From: an uncultured Ulvibacter sp.
GTDB lineage: Bacteria > Bacteroidota > Bacteroidia > Flavobacteriales > Flavobacteriaceae
Assembly (NCBI GenBank): GCA_943789105.1
Contig: CALSSW010000005.1
Coordinates: forward strand, 223,501 to 287,500
Length of the DNA stretch: 64,000 bases
Direction of reading: 5' to 3'
Shown here: positions 43,482 through 53,388 of the stretch, piece by piece
Layout of the letters: each line of letters opens with the position of its first letter
Numbering within the stretch: position 1 is the stretch's first letter
Notes under the pieces: generated by a model
Told to the model about the DNA's origin: nothing
Databases searched by the model: none
What the model saw: only the letters and a program-made list of their open reading frames with translations
Translations under genes and position numbers: made by a program

Positions 43482-44900
43482 GTGCTATTTAACACCGTTG
43501 ACTTTGCTGTTTTTTTACCAATAGTGCTGCTATTGTATTGGGTAGTTTTTAAAAACTCCCTTAGACTTCAAAATATCTTTATTGTTCTTGTAAGCTATTT
43601 TTTTTATGCTTGTTGGGATTGGCGTTTTTTAGGACTTATATTTTTAAGTTCTTTGGTAGATTATACCATTGGGCTGCAGTTTAACAAGCCGTTATTACAA
43701 AAATATAAAAAATACCTTCTTGGTTTCTCTGTGCTATTTAACCTGGGTCTTTTATTTACCTTCAAGTATTTTAATTTTTTTATAGACACATTTACCAGCG
43801 TGTTTTCATTTTTTGGAACACAGATGCAACCTACTAGTATTTCAATTATACTGCCTGTAGGAATCAGTTTTTACACCTTCCAGACACTTAGTTACACCTT
43901 AGATTTGTACAAAGGAAAAATAACACCTTCCAAAAATATTGTTGCATTTTTTGCATTCGTGTCCTTTTTCCCTCAACTAGTGGCGGGGCCTATAGAGCGA
44001 GCTTCTAGGTTGTTGCCTCAGTTTACTAAGAAAAGAAAATTTGAGTACTCAAAACAGGTGGATGGTTTAAGGCTTATACTAGGGGGTTTGTTTAAAAAAA
44101 TGGTAATTGCAGATAATTGCGCCCTACTAGCAAATCAAATATTTGAGTCTTACCCAACACAATCTGGAAGCACCTTATTTGCTGGTGCTGTATTTTTTGC
44201 TTTTCAAATTTATGGTGATTTTTCTGGTTACAGTGACATTGCTATTGGGAGTTCTCGCTTGCTGGGTTTTGATTTGATGAAAAACTTTAATTTTCCTTAT
44301 TTGTCTCAAAACATGTCAGAATTTTGGAAACGTTGGCATATTTCACTCTCTAGCTGGTTTAGAGATTATGTCTATATACCACTTGGAGGAAGTAGGGTAT
44401 CTACTAGAAGACTTATCTTAAATATTGTGATTGTTTTTTTAGTAAGTGGCCTGTGGCATGGCGCTAATTTAACCTTTGTTTTTTGGGGTGCTATTCATGC
44501 TCTTTTTGTAATACCTGTAATCGTACTACACAAGAAATATAAAACCCATACCATAACTAGGCCAGTTACCATTTGGCGTCAATTATTAAATATAGGAGCC
44601 ACTTTTATAATGGTAGTTTTAGCATGGGTTTTTTTTAGAGCTCCAACTATAACAGATGCTTTTAGTTACCTAGATATTATATTTTCATCAAGTCTTTTCA
44701 CCATGCCAATGGTATCAAGAAGTGCTCTTGTGTTTGTTTTTCTGTATATGATTTGCGAGTGGTTTCAGCGCCATAGAGCACATGTGCTTGATGTGTCTCA
44801 TTTGTCAAGACCCATTAGGTATTGCATATACTATTTGGTATGCTTTGCTATATTTTACTTTGCCGGTGATTTGCAACCCTTTATTTATTTTCAATTTTAA
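43482..44900 (+). CDS. MBOAT family O-acyltransferase (AlgI-like)
   Basis: 472 residues, about ten membrane helices. Starts with GTG (LFNTVDFAVFLPIVLLLYW, the usual AlgI-type beginning). The MBOAT signature is seen as FPQLVAGPIERASRLLPQF, DFSGYSDIAIG and the catalytic His in SGLWHGANLTFVFWG. It moves an acetyl group across the membrane for O-acetylation of a surface polysaccharide. The following gene, an SGNH protein, shares one base with its stop, so the pair resembles AlgI/AlgJ or DltB/DltD arrangements. A TATATTTG element lies 26 bases before the start. Confidence 0.94.
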   Translation: MLFNTVDFAVFLPIVLLLYWVVFKNSLRLQNIFIVLVSYFFYACWDWRFLGLIFLSSLVDYTIGLQFNKPLLQKYKKYLLGFSVLFNLGLLFTFKYFNFFIDTFTSVFSFFGTQMQPTSISIILPVGISFYTFQTLSYTLDLYKGKITPSKNIVAFFAFVSFFPQLVAGPIERASRLLPQFTKKRKFEYSKQVDGLRLILGGLFKKMVIADNCALLANQIFESYPTQSGSTLFAGAVFFAFQIYGDFSGYSDIAIGSSRLLGFDLMKNFNFPYLSQNMSEFWKRWHISLSSWFRDYVYIPLGGSRVSTRRLILNIVIVFLVSGLWHGANLTFVFWGAIHALFVIPVIVLHKKYKTHTITRPVTIWRQLLNIGATFIMVVLAWVFFRAPTITDAFSYLDIIFSSSLFTMPMVSRSALVFVFLYMICEWFQRHRAHVLDVSHLSRPIRYCIYYLVCFAIFYFAGDLQPFIYFQF

Positions 44901-45838
44901 TGCGTACACTATATTTAAAAATAGCCTTGTTTTTAGCCCCCCTTTTTTTGGTGTGGCTTGCCCTTGAAGTTTTTTACCGGCAGGCTCCCAATAACTATAG
45001 TTATAAAGACCAACAATTACAAAAAGTAGCTGCAAATGTCCAAACGCTTGCTATGGGAGATTCGCACGCTTTTTATGGAATAAACCCCGTGTATTTTAAA
45101 GACCTTACGTTTAATCTTTCAAATATTAGCCAGTCTTTACTTACTGATGAATTACTTCTAGAAAAAAACATTACAAATTTACCGGCACTTAAGACTGTGT
45201 TTATAAATATTAGTTATTTTACGCTTTCTGCCAAAGACAATGCCTTGGAGAGTAATTGGCGTAAGTATTTTTATCACCATAATATGGGAATTACGGCGCC
45301 AAGTATTTCTTTTTGGAATCCACAGCGTTATAGCATGGCACTCATTCAACGTTTTAATAAGTCAATGGATTTGGTGCAAGCATATCATAAAAACCAAACC
45401 ATAGTAAGCTCAACACCCCTTGGATACGGCATGCAGGATCCGTCTAATATTGTAAAAGATAAAGAAGCAATTTCTGTGGTTATTGCCAATAAACATGAGG
45501 ATAATAGTCTAGATTTTAATTACAACACGGCTAGGTTACAAAGAATCATTGCCTTGTGCAAAAAGTATGACGTTGCTGTTGTTTTACTTGAAATGCCAGT
45601 GTATCCTGCCTATTACAATTTACTTGATACAAAGAAAAAAGAAAAAATAAAATCTGTTCTCGGGGAGTTATCTAGTGAAGAGGATACTGTTTTTTATTTG
45701 GATTTAACCACAGATCCTTTGTTTGAAAAACAAGATCTAAGAGATGCAGATCATCTCACCAACCAAGGTGCTAAAAAGTGTAGTGAGTATTTAACCACAT
45801 ACCTTAAAGATGTTGTGCATTTTAAAATAGGTAAATAG
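44900..45838 (+). CDS. SGNH-like membrane-anchored protein, partner of the MBOAT acyltransferase
   Basis: 312 residues, one N-terminal membrane helix (IALFLAPLFLVWLALEVFY), then a periplasmic domain. GDSHAFYG near residue 53 supplies the Ser nucleophile of SGNH hydrolases, and DADHLTNQG near the end gives the Asp-His pair. This matches AlgJ/AlgX or PatB partners that pass acetyl from the MBOAT protein to the polysaccharide. Sugar acceptor unknown; no polysaccharide locus is in the window. Translation coupled to the MBOAT gene (TAATG). Confidence 0.88.
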   Translation: MRTLYLKIALFLAPLFLVWLALEVFYRQAPNNYSYKDQQLQKVAANVQTLAMGDSHAFYGINPVYFKDLTFNLSNISQSLLTDELLLEKNITNLPALKTVFINISYFTLSAKDNALESNWRKYFYHHNMGITAPSISFWNPQRYSMALIQRFNKSMDLVQAYHKNQTIVSSTPLGYGMQDPSNIVKDKEAISVVIANKHEDNSLDFNYNTARLQRIIALCKKYDVAVVLLEMPVYPAYYNLLDTKKKEKIKSVLGELSSEEDTVFYLDLTTDPLFEKQDLRDADHLTNQGAKKCSEYLTTYLKDVVHFKIGK

Positions 45839-45906
45839 TCTTTTATATCTTCTTGAGTGATTGCCAAATCTTTGGGTTAGTTTCTTAAAGTGGCAGTCTA
45901 GAATAA

Positions 45907-46650
45907 CTACTGAAAGTTTAATTTCTTTTTACGTAGCTCGAAATTTTTACCTAGGTATACTTTACGAACCATCTCATCTGCAGCAAGTTCTTGAGGAACT
46001 CCGTGTTTTAAAATACTTCCTTCAAACATTAAATAGGTGCGATCTGTAATGGCAAGGGTTTCTTGAACGTTATGATCTGTAATTAAAATGCCTATATTTT
46101 TGTCCTTCAGTTGGGCTATAATACGTTGTATGTCTTCCACGGCAACCGGATCAACTCCAGCAAAAGGCTCATCAAGTAAAATAAAATTTGGGTCTGTGGC
46201 TAATGCTCTGGCAATTTCTGTACGCCGGCGTTCTCCACCACTTAGTAAATCTCCACGATTTTTACGAATGTGTCCAAGGCTAAACTCCTCAATGAGAGAT
46301 TCCATTTTCATGAGCTGCTCTTTTTTAGAGAGTTTTGTGAGTTGTAATACACTTAGTATATTGTCTTCAATACTTAGTTTTCTAAAAACAGAGGCTTCTT
46401 GTGCTAAATAACCAATACCGTTTTGAGCACGCTTATACATTGGGTACTTAGTAATTTCTGTTCCATCTAAAAAGATATTACCTCCATTTGGCTTAATAAG
46501 GCCAACAATCATGTAGAATGAAGTTGTTTTTCCGGCGCCATTAGGACCTAACAAGCCAACAATTTCGCCTTGATTTACCTCTACAGTAATACCTTTTACA
46601 ACCTTTCGGCCTTTGTACTGCTTCATTAAATTTTCAGCTTTTAACTTCAT
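45907..46650 (-). CDS. lptB: Lipopolysaccharide export ATPase LptB
   Basis: 247 residues. Walker [15 protein letters not shown]-loop [13 protein letters not shown], signature [16 protein letters not shown], Walker [14 protein letters not shown], switch His in ITDHNV. The sequence GYLAQE and GERRR are LptB hallmarks. It drives LPS extraction from the inner membrane with LptFG. Lies in the order kpsF-tatC-lptB on one strand; kpsF makes the Kdo precursor, so two LPS functions share the transcript. Confidence 0.95.
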   Translation of the reverse strand: MKLKAENLMKQYKGRKVVKGITVEVNQGEIVGLLGPNGAGKTTSFYMIVGLIKPNGGNIFLDGTEITKYPMYKRAQNGIGYLAQEASVFRKLSIEDNILSVLQLTKLSKKEQLMKMESLIEEFSLGHIRKNRGDLLSGGERRRTEIARALATDPNFILLDEPFAGVDPVAVEDIQRIIAQLKDKNIGILITDHNVQETLAITDRTYLMFEGSILKHGVPQELAADEMVRKVYLGKNFELRKKKLNFQ

Positions 46651-46732
46651 GTTTGGTGTATTAAATAAGAAATTTATAGGTTACAAATGTATTTGTTTTT
46701 TTAAAGATAGTCTAGGAGGTTTAACACTGCCC

Positions 46733-47578
46733 TTATATTTTACCTTTTTCTTTTCTTTTTGCTTGTCTTCGCAATACCTTTTTTGATATTATAATACTAA
46801 GTTCATAAAGTATTAATATTGGAACCGAAACAATTATCTGGCTAGCAATATCTGGAGGTGTAATAATGGCAGATAAAACCAGTACAATAACCAGTGCAAA
46901 TTTTCTGTACTTTCTTAAGTATTCTGGGGTTACAATTCCAATTTTGGTTAAGAAAAATATTAGTATGGGTAACTCAAAAATAATACCACTAGCAAGCACA
47001 GAGGTGCGTACAAGGCTGGTATAACTACTGAGGTCAAAATCATTAAAAACCTGTTCGCTTACTTGATAGCTACCCAAGAAGTTTATTGAAAGTGGCGTCA
47101 CAACATAGTACCCAAAAAGTACTCCGGTAAAAAACAGTAAAGAGGCTATTATAATAAAACCGCGAGAGTTTCTACGTTCGTTTTTATGCAAACCAGGACT
47201 TATAAAGCGCCAGAATTCGAATAAAATATATGGGAAGGCTACCACAAAACCAAGTGTGATAGAAGTCCAGATATGGGCAGAAAATTGTCCAGCTACTGTT
47301 CTAGACTGTATCCTAAAAGACTCTTCTTTAAAACAGAAGCTGTCCTGTATACCAATCATGTTTGAAAATTTACACAGTAATTTATAAGTAGGAAATTCTT
47401 GACTCTTTGGGCCTAGAAGTAAGACATCAAACACAAAATGTTTCGCTAAAAATGCGACCAAGGCAAGGCCTAATACTGCAATGCTAATGCGTATTAAATG
47501 CCACCGTAACTCCTCTAGATGGCTTATAAAAGACATTTCTTTTCCTTGTGAAGGTGTGCCTATTTTTTTTGTCATCAT
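46733..47578 (-). CDS. tatC: Twin-arginine translocase subunit TatC
   Basis: 281 residues with six membrane helices. Starts with the conserved MSFISHLEELRWHLIR (TatC signature near residue 15), later FPYILFEFWRFISPGLHKNERR and FELPILIFFLTKIG, YRKFALVIVLVLSAIITPPD. It binds twin-arginine signal peptides and, with TatA, exports folded proteins. The Cys-containing loop after the first helix is longer than in E. coli TatC, as usual in Bacteroidetes. 24 bases after kpsF. Confidence 0.95.
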   Translation of the reverse strand: MMTKKIGTPSQGKEMSFISHLEELRWHLIRISIAVLGLALVAFLAKHFVFDVLLLGPKSQEFPTYKLLCKFSNMIGIQDSFCFKEESFRIQSRTVAGQFSAHIWTSITLGFVVAFPYILFEFWRFISPGLHKNERRNSRGFIIIASLLFFTGVLFGYYVVTPLSINFLGSYQVSEQVFNDFDLSSYTSLVRTSVLASGIIFELPILIFFLTKIGIVTPEYLRKYRKFALVIVLVLSAIITPPDIASQIIVSVPILILYELSIIISKKVLRRQAKRKEKGKI

Positions 47579-47602
47579 GTATAAGTCTATTGCTTTTTAC
47601 TA

Positions 47603-48607
47603 TTAAATAATTCCTTCTTTTGTCAAGTCATGAATATGAACAATACCACAATATACTCCATTTTCTTGGGCAATAATTTGTGTGATTCCATTTATTTCCA
47701 TTAGTTCCATTGCAGCTACAGCCATAGCATTGTTGTCAATTGTTTTAGGGTTTTTACTCATAATGTCTTTTGCTGTAAGACCCTTGAAGCTATCGTTTGT
47801 GCTCATCATTCTTCGCAAATCACCATCTGTAATAATACCCACAATTTCAGTATCTTTTATAACGGCTGTTACACCCAACATGTTTTTAGATATTTCCATA
47901 ATGACTTCTTTAATATTTGTATCTGGAGTTACCTGTGGTTTTTTATTTTGTTGTGTAAGATTGCTAACGCGCAAGTAAAGCTGTTTTCCAAGAGATCCTC
48001 CAGGATGAAATTTAGCAAAATCACTGCTAGAAAAACCTCTGAGGTCTAAAAGCGCCATTGCCAAAGCATCTCCCATAACCAGTTGTGCTGTTGTGCTTGA
48101 GGTAGGAGCTAGATTATTTGGGCATGCTTCTTTTTCTACATAGGCATTTAAAAAGTAGTCTGCCTCCAGCCCAAGAAAACTGTCTTTGTTTGCCGTAATG
48201 GCAATTAGTTTATTTCCTATGGCCTTTATAAGTGGCACTAATACTTTTATCTCTGGTGTATTTCCACTTTTTGAAATACATATCACACTGTCATTTTCTT
48301 GTATAGTTCCAAGGTCCCCGTGGATAGCATCTGCAGCATGCATAAAAATTGAAGGGGTACCTGTAGAGTTTAGTGTTGCAACAATCTTAGTTGCAATATT
48401 GGCGCTTTTTCCAATTCCTGTAATGATTACACGGCCTTTACTTTGATATATATAACGAACTGCTTCTGCAAATTCATGATTTACTAGTGAAACCAAATTT
48501 AAGATTGCTTTGCTTTCTGTTTTAATGGTTTGCTTTGCTACTGAAATAATTTTGTCGTTGTTCACAATTTTACGCTTTTTAAAGTTTGTCACTGTGCAAG
48601 AAATCAT
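47603..48607 (-). CDS. KpsF/GutQ family arabinose-5-phosphate isomerase
   Basis: 334 residues from the ATG; a GTG 42 bases in (48565, giving NNDKIISVAKQTI) fits homologues better and may be the real start. The SIS domain (GRVIITGIGKSANIATKIVATLNSTGTPS, HGDLGTIQENDSVICIS, HPGGSLGKQL) converts ribulose-5-phosphate to arabinose-5-phosphate, the Kdo precursor for LPS. Two CBS domains follow (about 215-330). First gene of kpsF-tatC-lptB and divergent from recQ. Confidence 0.93.
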   Translation of the reverse strand: MISCTVTNFKKRKIVNNDKIISVAKQTIKTESKAILNLVSLVNHEFAEAVRYIYQSKGRVIITGIGKSANIATKIVATLNSTGTPSIFMHAADAIHGDLGTIQENDSVICISKSGNTPEIKVLVPLIKAIGNKLIAITANKDSFLGLEADYFLNAYVEKEACPNNLAPTSSTTAQLVMGDALAMALLDLRGFSSSDFAKFHPGGSLGKQLYLRVSNLTQQNKKPQVTPDTNIKEVIMEISKNMLGVTAVIKDTEIVGIITDGDLRRMMSTNDSFKGLTAKDIMSKNPKTIDNNAMAVAAMELMEINGITQIIAQENGVYCGIVHIHDLTKEGII

Positions 48608-48763
48608 TATATTTAATATAACAAACTAAATATAGTAAGTCTTGTGGTAATAAATGTATTTTTGATACTACAAATACCATTTATAGCCTACAAAACTACG
48701 ATTGTTCCTAAGTAAAAACAATTATTTTGTACTAAGACTCAAATAATAAAACAATTAAGTCTC

Positions 48764-50959
48764 GTGAGTGACACTGAATTATACGCTGCACTGAAACATT
48801 TCTTTGGATTTTCTAAGTTCAAAGGCCTTCAAGAGCCAGTTGTTAAAAGTATTTTAGAGAAAAACAACACCTTTGTTATCATGCCCACTGGTGGGGGTAA
48901 ATCTTTGTGCTATCAGTTGCCAGCACTAATGCAGAAAGGAACCGCTATTGTAGTCTCTCCTTTGATTGCACTAATGAAAAATCAAGTAGATGCCCTACGG
49001 GCTTTATCCTCAGAAAATGGAATTGCTCACGTATTAAACTCATCGCTTAATAAAACAGAGGTAAAACAAGTAAAACAAGATATTAGCGATGGGATTACTA
49101 AATTACTCTATGTTGCACCAGAGTCTTTAACCAAAGATGAGTACGTAGATTTTCTTCAGCAAGAGAAAGTATCTTTTGTTGCTATAGATGAGGCGCATTG
49201 TATTAGTGAATGGGGTCATGACTTCAGACCAGAATATAGAAACCTAAGAACAATCATAAAAAGAATTGGGGATAATATTCCAATTATTGGTCTCACAGCT
49301 ACTGCAACTCCTAAGGTACAGGAAGACATTCTTAAAAACCTAGCAATGAGTGATGCCAATACTTTTAAGGCATCCTTTAACAGGCCTAATTTGTATTATG
49401 AAATACGCCCCAAAACCAAAAATGTAGATGCAGATGTTATTCGTTTTGTAAAACAAAATGAGGGAAAGAGTGGTATTGTTTATTGCCTTTCCAGAAAACG
49501 TGTAGAGGAGTTGGCTCAAATATTACAGGTTAATGGTGTCAAGGCGGTTCCATATCACGCTGGTTTGGACGCAAAAACGCGTGTGAAACATCAAGACATG
49601 TTCTTAATGGAGGATGCAGATGTAGTTGTTGCAACGATTGCCTTTGGTATGGGTATAGACAAACCAGATGTTCGTTTTGTGATACACAATGATATCCCTA
49701 AAAGTATAGAGAGTTATTATCAAGAAACCGGGCGTGCTGGCCGAGATGGAGGAGAGGGTCATTGTCTAGCCTACTACAGTTACAAAGATATAGAGAAGCT
49801 TGAAAAATTCATGAGTGGTAAACCTGTTGCAGAACAAGAGATAGGCCATGCACTTTTGCAAGAGGTTGTTGCTTTTGCAGAAACATCTATCTCAAGAAGG
49901 AAATTTATTTTGCATTATTTTGGGGAGGAGTTTGACACCGATACAGGTGAAGGAGGACAGATGGACGATAATATGCGCAATCCTAAAACAAAACAGCAAG
50001 CTCAAAACCAAGCTCAGAAATTACTACTTACTATCCTGGAGACCAATGAGCAGTATAAAAGCAAAGATGTTGTTAATGTTCTTGTAGGAAATGCAAATGC
50101 CCTTATTAAATCCCATAGAACAGATAAACAGTCATTTTTTGGCATAGGTATTGCTTATGATGACCAGTACTGGATGGCATTATTAAGACAATTACTAGTT
50201 GCAAAATACATACGAAAAGACATTGAAACCTACGGGGTTATAAAGCTAACCCAAAAAGGTGCAGATTATATAGAAAGCCCAACATCATTTATGATGACCG
50301 AAGATCATTCCTTTAAACAAGCCAATGACGATGTTGTTGTTTTAGATAATAAGGGCAGTGGTATAATTGCCGATGCGGGTCTTTTTAAATTACTAAAAGC
50401 AGAACTTAAAGCTACTGCAGATAAATTAAGCTTACCCCCATATGTTATTTTTCAAGAACCCTCACTCGAGGATATGGCTTTAAAATATCCTATTACTATT
50501 GAGGAGCTATCAAATGTTCATGGAGTAGGTGAGGGTAAGGCAAAAAAATATGGAACTAACTTTGTCGCCCTTATAAAGAAATATGTAGATCAAAATGAGA
50601 TAGAGCGCCCAGATGATCTGGTGGTAAAATCTACGGGTAGTAACAGTGCTAATAAACTATACATTATCCAAAATGTAGACAGAAAATTGCCTCTTACCGA
50701 TATTGCAGATTCCAAAGGACTACCTATGGAGGAGCTGATCAAGCAAATGGAGGCTATTGTCTATAGTGGCACAAAGTTAGATATTAGTTATTGGGTGGAT
50801 GAAATATTGGATGATGACCAGCAAGAAGAAATTCATGACTATTTTCTAGAGTCTGAAACAGATAAGATTGATGACGCCATGCAAGAGTTTGATGGAGAGT
50901 ATGACGATGAAGAATTGCGAGTCTATAGAATCAAGTTTATTAGTGAGGTAGCAAATTAG
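48764..50959 (+). CDS. recQ: ATP-dependent DNA helicase RecQ
   Basis: 731 residues. GTG start (SDTELYAALKHFFGFSKF). Helicase motifs: MPTGGGKSLCYQLPA, AIDEAHCISEWGHDFRPEY, GLTATATP, AFGMGIDKPDVRFVIH, QETGRAGRDG. The RQC region follows; the usual zinc-binding cysteines are not visible there. The HRDC domain (about 540-610, ADKLSLPPYVIFQEPSLEDM, NVHGVGEGKAKKYG) precedes a final acidic 100 residues. Unwinds DNA 3' to 5' in recombination and repair. Ends in a strong terminator. Confidence 0.95.
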   Translation: MSDTELYAALKHFFGFSKFKGLQEPVVKSILEKNNTFVIMPTGGGKSLCYQLPALMQKGTAIVVSPLIALMKNQVDALRALSSENGIAHVLNSSLNKTEVKQVKQDISDGITKLLYVAPESLTKDEYVDFLQQEKVSFVAIDEAHCISEWGHDFRPEYRNLRTIIKRIGDNIPIIGLTATATPKVQEDILKNLAMSDANTFKASFNRPNLYYEIRPKTKNVDADVIRFVKQNEGKSGIVYCLSRKRVEELAQILQVNGVKAVPYHAGLDAKTRVKHQDMFLMEDADVVVATIAFGMGIDKPDVRFVIHNDIPKSIESYYQETGRAGRDGGEGHCLAYYSYKDIEKLEKFMSGKPVAEQEIGHALLQEVVAFAETSISRRKFILHYFGEEFDTDTGEGGQMDDNMRNPKTKQQAQNQAQKLLLTILETNEQYKSKDVVNVLVGNANALIKSHRTDKQSFFGIGIAYDDQYWMALLRQLLVAKYIRKDIETYGVIKLTQKGADYIESPTSFMMTEDHSFKQANDDVVVLDNKGSGIIADAGLFKLLKAELKATADKLSLPPYVIFQEPSLEDMALKYPITIEELSNVHGVGEGKAKKYGTNFVALIKKYVDQNEIERPDDLVVKSTGSNSANKLYIIQNVDRKLPLTDIADSKGLPMEELIKQMEAIVYSGTKLDISYWVDEILDDDQQEEIHDYFLESETDKIDDAMQEFDGEYDDEELRVYRIKFISEVAN

Positions 50960-50985
50960 CAGTACATTATATAATAGTATTAGCG

Positions 50986-51016
50986 CCCTACTGTTTTTCA
51001 GTGGGGTCTTTTTTTG
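50986..51016 (+). terminator. Rho-independent terminator after recQ
   Basis: CCCTACTG-TTTTT-CAGTGGGG, 8 pairs including one G-T, followed by TCTTTTTTT, 27 bases after the recQ stop. Confidence 0.8.
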
Positions 51017-51052
51017 TGCTAGTTTGTGCTTGCAAAATTTTAAAAATAAGTA

Positions 51053-51083
51053 TTGATTTATGTAGTGATAAATGGTAACTTTG
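51053..51083 (+). promoter_or_regulatory. Bacteroidetes promoter before the PPIase fusion gene
   Basis: TTG at 51053-51055, 20 bases, then TAACTTTG at 51076-51083, a full match to TTG-N17..23-TAnnTTTG. It lies 52 bases before the ATG. Confidence 0.6.
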
Positions 51084-51134
51084 CGCTTTCAAATTTCAAA
51101 GCATATACTTTGAACAATCATTTAAAAAACGATT

Positions 51135-52067
51135 ATGCAAGACGGTATTTACGTTAAAATAACAACAGAAAAAGGGACAATTCTTGGACAATTAACCTAC
51201 AAAAGAACCCCTGGAACAGTAGCAAATTTTGTGGCACTGGCAGAGGGTAACCTTGAAAACAATGCAAAGGCTCAAGGAACTCCTTATTATGATGGCTTAA
51301 CGTTTCACCGTGTTATTCCAGATTTTATGATACAAGGAGGAGATCCAGCAGGAACAGGCGCTGGAGGTCCAGGCTATAGTTTTGACGATGAGTTTCATCC
51401 AGAATTAAAGCATGATAAGCCAGGTGTTTTTTCTATGGCAAATTCTGGCCCATCAAGCAATGGTAGTCAGTTTTTTATAACACATGTTCCAACAAATTGG
51501 TTAGACAACAAACACTCTGTTTTTGGTTATGTTGTAGAAGGACAAGATATTGTTGACAGAGTTGCACAAGGAGATACCATGAACATGGAGATTATTCGTG
51601 TTGGTGAACAGGCTCAAGCTTTTAATGCTGTTGAGGTTTTTAGAAACTTTACTGGAGCAAAGGCAGAAAGAGAAGCTGCAGCAAAAAAGGAGCAAGAAGA
51701 TTCTATGAAAGATTTAGTAGCTGGTTTTGACAGAACAGAAAGCGGCCTTTACTATAAAATAATCCAAAAAGGAGACGGTGTTAAGCCAACTTCTGGACAA
51801 ACAGTTTCTGTGCATTACAAAGGGATGTTGCCAGAAGGCATTACCTTTGATTCTTCTTATGATAGAGGGACACCTATTGATTTTCCAGTAGGCATGGGCC
51901 ACGTTATTGCTGGTTGGGATGAAGGTATTATGTTACTTAACAAAGGTGACAAAGCACGATTTGTTATTCCAAGTGATTTAGGTTATGGCGCACAGGGTGC
52001 CGGTGGTGTAATTCCTCCAAATGCTACATTAATTTTTGATGTAGAACTCATGGATATTAAAGGTTAG
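51135..52067 (+). CDS. Cyclophilin-FKBP fusion peptidyl-prolyl isomerase
   Basis: 310 residues with two unrelated PPIase domains in one chain. Residues 1-165 are a cyclophilin ([46 protein letters not shown]). About 170-195 is a charged linker ([16 protein letters not shown]). Residues 200-310 are an FKBP ([51 protein letters not shown]). Both catalyse proline cis/trans isomerisation. No signal peptide, so cytoplasmic. I recall this fusion as common in flavobacteria. Its own promoter and terminators flank it. Confidence 0.96.
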   Translation: MQDGIYVKITTEKGTILGQLTYKRTPGTVANFVALAEGNLENNAKAQGTPYYDGLTFHRVIPDFMIQGGDPAGTGAGGPGYSFDDEFHPELKHDKPGVFSMANSGPSSNGSQFFITHVPTNWLDNKHSVFGYVVEGQDIVDRVAQGDTMNMEIIRVGEQAQAFNAVEVFRNFTGAKAEREAAAKKEQEDSMKDLVAGFDRTESGLYYKIIQKGDGVKPTSGQTVSVHYKGMLPEGITFDSSYDRGTPIDFPVGMGHVIAGWDEGIMLLNKGDKARFVIPSDLGYGAQGAGGVIPPNATLIFDVELMDIKG

Positions 52068-52087
52068 TAACCTCTTCATAACTATAT

Positions 52088-52121
52088 AAAAAACGTCTCA
52101 ATGTTCTTGAGACGTTTTTTT
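52088..52121. terminator. Strong terminator after the PPIase fusion gene
   Basis: AAAAAACGTCTCA-ATGTTCT-TGAGACGTTTTTT, 13-bp arms, 21 bases after the stop and just ahead of the next gene. Confidence 0.85.
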
Positions 52122-52143
52122 ATTTTAGCTCAAATTTAAAATT

Positions 52144-52662
52144 ATGATTCAAACTTCTATACAATATCCAATAGGTAAACTCTCAATTCCAACCACCATA
52201 ACCCCTGCTCAAGTTTCTGAGGCCATTGAGGTATTGCGTGTATTTCCACAACAATTAAAGATGACATTATTAGATGTCACCGAAACTAAACTAGACACCC
52301 CTTATAGAGAGGGTGGCTGGTCTTTACGCCAATTAATTCATCATATTTCAGATTCACACAGCCACTGCTACAACAGAATGCGCTGGGCATTAACAGAAGA
52401 TGCTCCGCTTGTAAAATCGTACGATCAAGATTTGTTTGCCGCTATGGATGATTATAAAACAGCACCCATTGCATGGTCATTAACCCATATAGAAATGTTA
52501 CACCACAAGATGGTTTACATTCTGCAACGTATAAATGGGAAACAGTGGAATAGATGTTTTGTGCATCCTCAAACTCAGGCTGATGTAAGTATTAAAGAAA
52601 TGGCCTTGACCTATGCTTGGCACAGTATGCATCATTTTATGCATATAAAAAATGCGCTGTAA
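52144..52662 (+). CDS. YfiT/DinB-superfamily putative metal-dependent protein
   Basis: 172 residues, four-helix DinB-like fold. Metal-binding His pattern: HHISDSHSHCYNRM (first ligand) and TYAWHSMHHFMHI (second and third). YfiT-type members act as bacillithiol or glutathione transferases or metal hydrolases. GGWSLRQLIHHISDSH is the family signature. Cytoplasmic. Lies alone between two terminators. Confidence 0.92.
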   Translation: MIQTSIQYPIGKLSIPTTITPAQVSEAIEVLRVFPQQLKMTLLDVTETKLDTPYREGGWSLRQLIHHISDSHSHCYNRMRWALTEDAPLVKSYDQDLFAAMDDYKTAPIAWSLTHIEMLHHKMVYILQRINGKQWNRCFVHPQTQADVSIKEMALTYAWHSMHHFMHIKNAL

Positions 52663-52681
52663 TTAGGGCATGTTTTCAATC

Positions 52682-52719
52682 AAAAACCTAGAATAACAAA
52701 CTGTAATTCTAGGTTTTTT
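52682..52719. terminator. Bidirectional terminator after the YfiT-like gene
   Basis: AAAAACCTAGAAT...ATTCTAGGTTTTTT, 13-bp arms, shared with the convergent redoxin gene. Confidence 0.8.
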
Positions 52720-52758
52720 GTTTTTAAATAGCCGCTATGTTTTCTTACTTTTATTTGA

Positions 52759-53316
52759 TTATTGCTTCCATTTAATATTACAACCAATACTTGGTTTTTG
52801 ATCCTTATGCTGTGCTCTGTTATTTAAAATATGATCCATGGCTTCACGCAAATCTCTTCCATTTACAGGAATCCCGTTGCCAGGTCTAGAATTATCAAGT
52901 TGGCCACGGTATACAAGTTTCTTACGTTCATCAAATAAATAAAAATCTGGAGTACATGCAGCATCATAAGCCATGGCAACTTCTTGGCTAGGGTCATACA
53001 AATAAGGAAAAGGATACCCTTGTTCTCTGGCGGTTTTACGCATTTGGTCTGGGCTATCTTGAGGATAGTTTTCTACGTCATTACTGCTAATGGCCACAAA
53101 GCCAAAACCAGTCACTCTGTAATCATTACATAAACGCACCAACTCCTCATTGACATGTTTTACAAAAGGGCAATGGTTACAGATAAACATGACTACCGTT
53201 CCTTTTTCACCAGTTACATTGTCTAAAGAGGTCAAGACGTTAGATACGGTGTCAACTAATGTAAAGCTTGGAGCTTCTGTGCCTAAAGGCAACATTGTAG
53301 AAGGGGTTAATGACAT
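52759..53316 (-). CDS. Thioredoxin-like (AhpC/TSA-type) redoxin
   Basis: 185 residues. PSFTLVDTVSNV opens a redoxin domain, and VVMFICNHCPFVKHVNEEL carries the CNHC redox pair. GFVAISSNDVENYPQDSP, YDAACTPDFYLFDERKKLVYRGQLDNSRPGNG complete the fold. No signal peptide. Thiol-disulfide exchange or peroxide reduction is likely, partner unknown. Typical of the thioredoxin-family group annotated in Bacteroidetes and cyanobacteria. Confidence 0.92.
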   Translation of the reverse strand: MSLTPSTMLPLGTEAPSFTLVDTVSNVLTSLDNVTGEKGTVVMFICNHCPFVKHVNEELVRLCNDYRVTGFGFVAISSNDVENYPQDSPDQMRKTAREQGYPFPYLYDPSQEVAMAYDAACTPDFYLFDERKKLVYRGQLDNSRPGNGIPVNGRDLREAMDHILNNRAQHKDQKPSIGCNIKWKQ

Positions 53317-53388
53317 TTTTTGTTTTTTTGTGAGACGCTAAGATACAAGATAGGTCTTTAAATACTATATTAGATACAAATTTAACGT

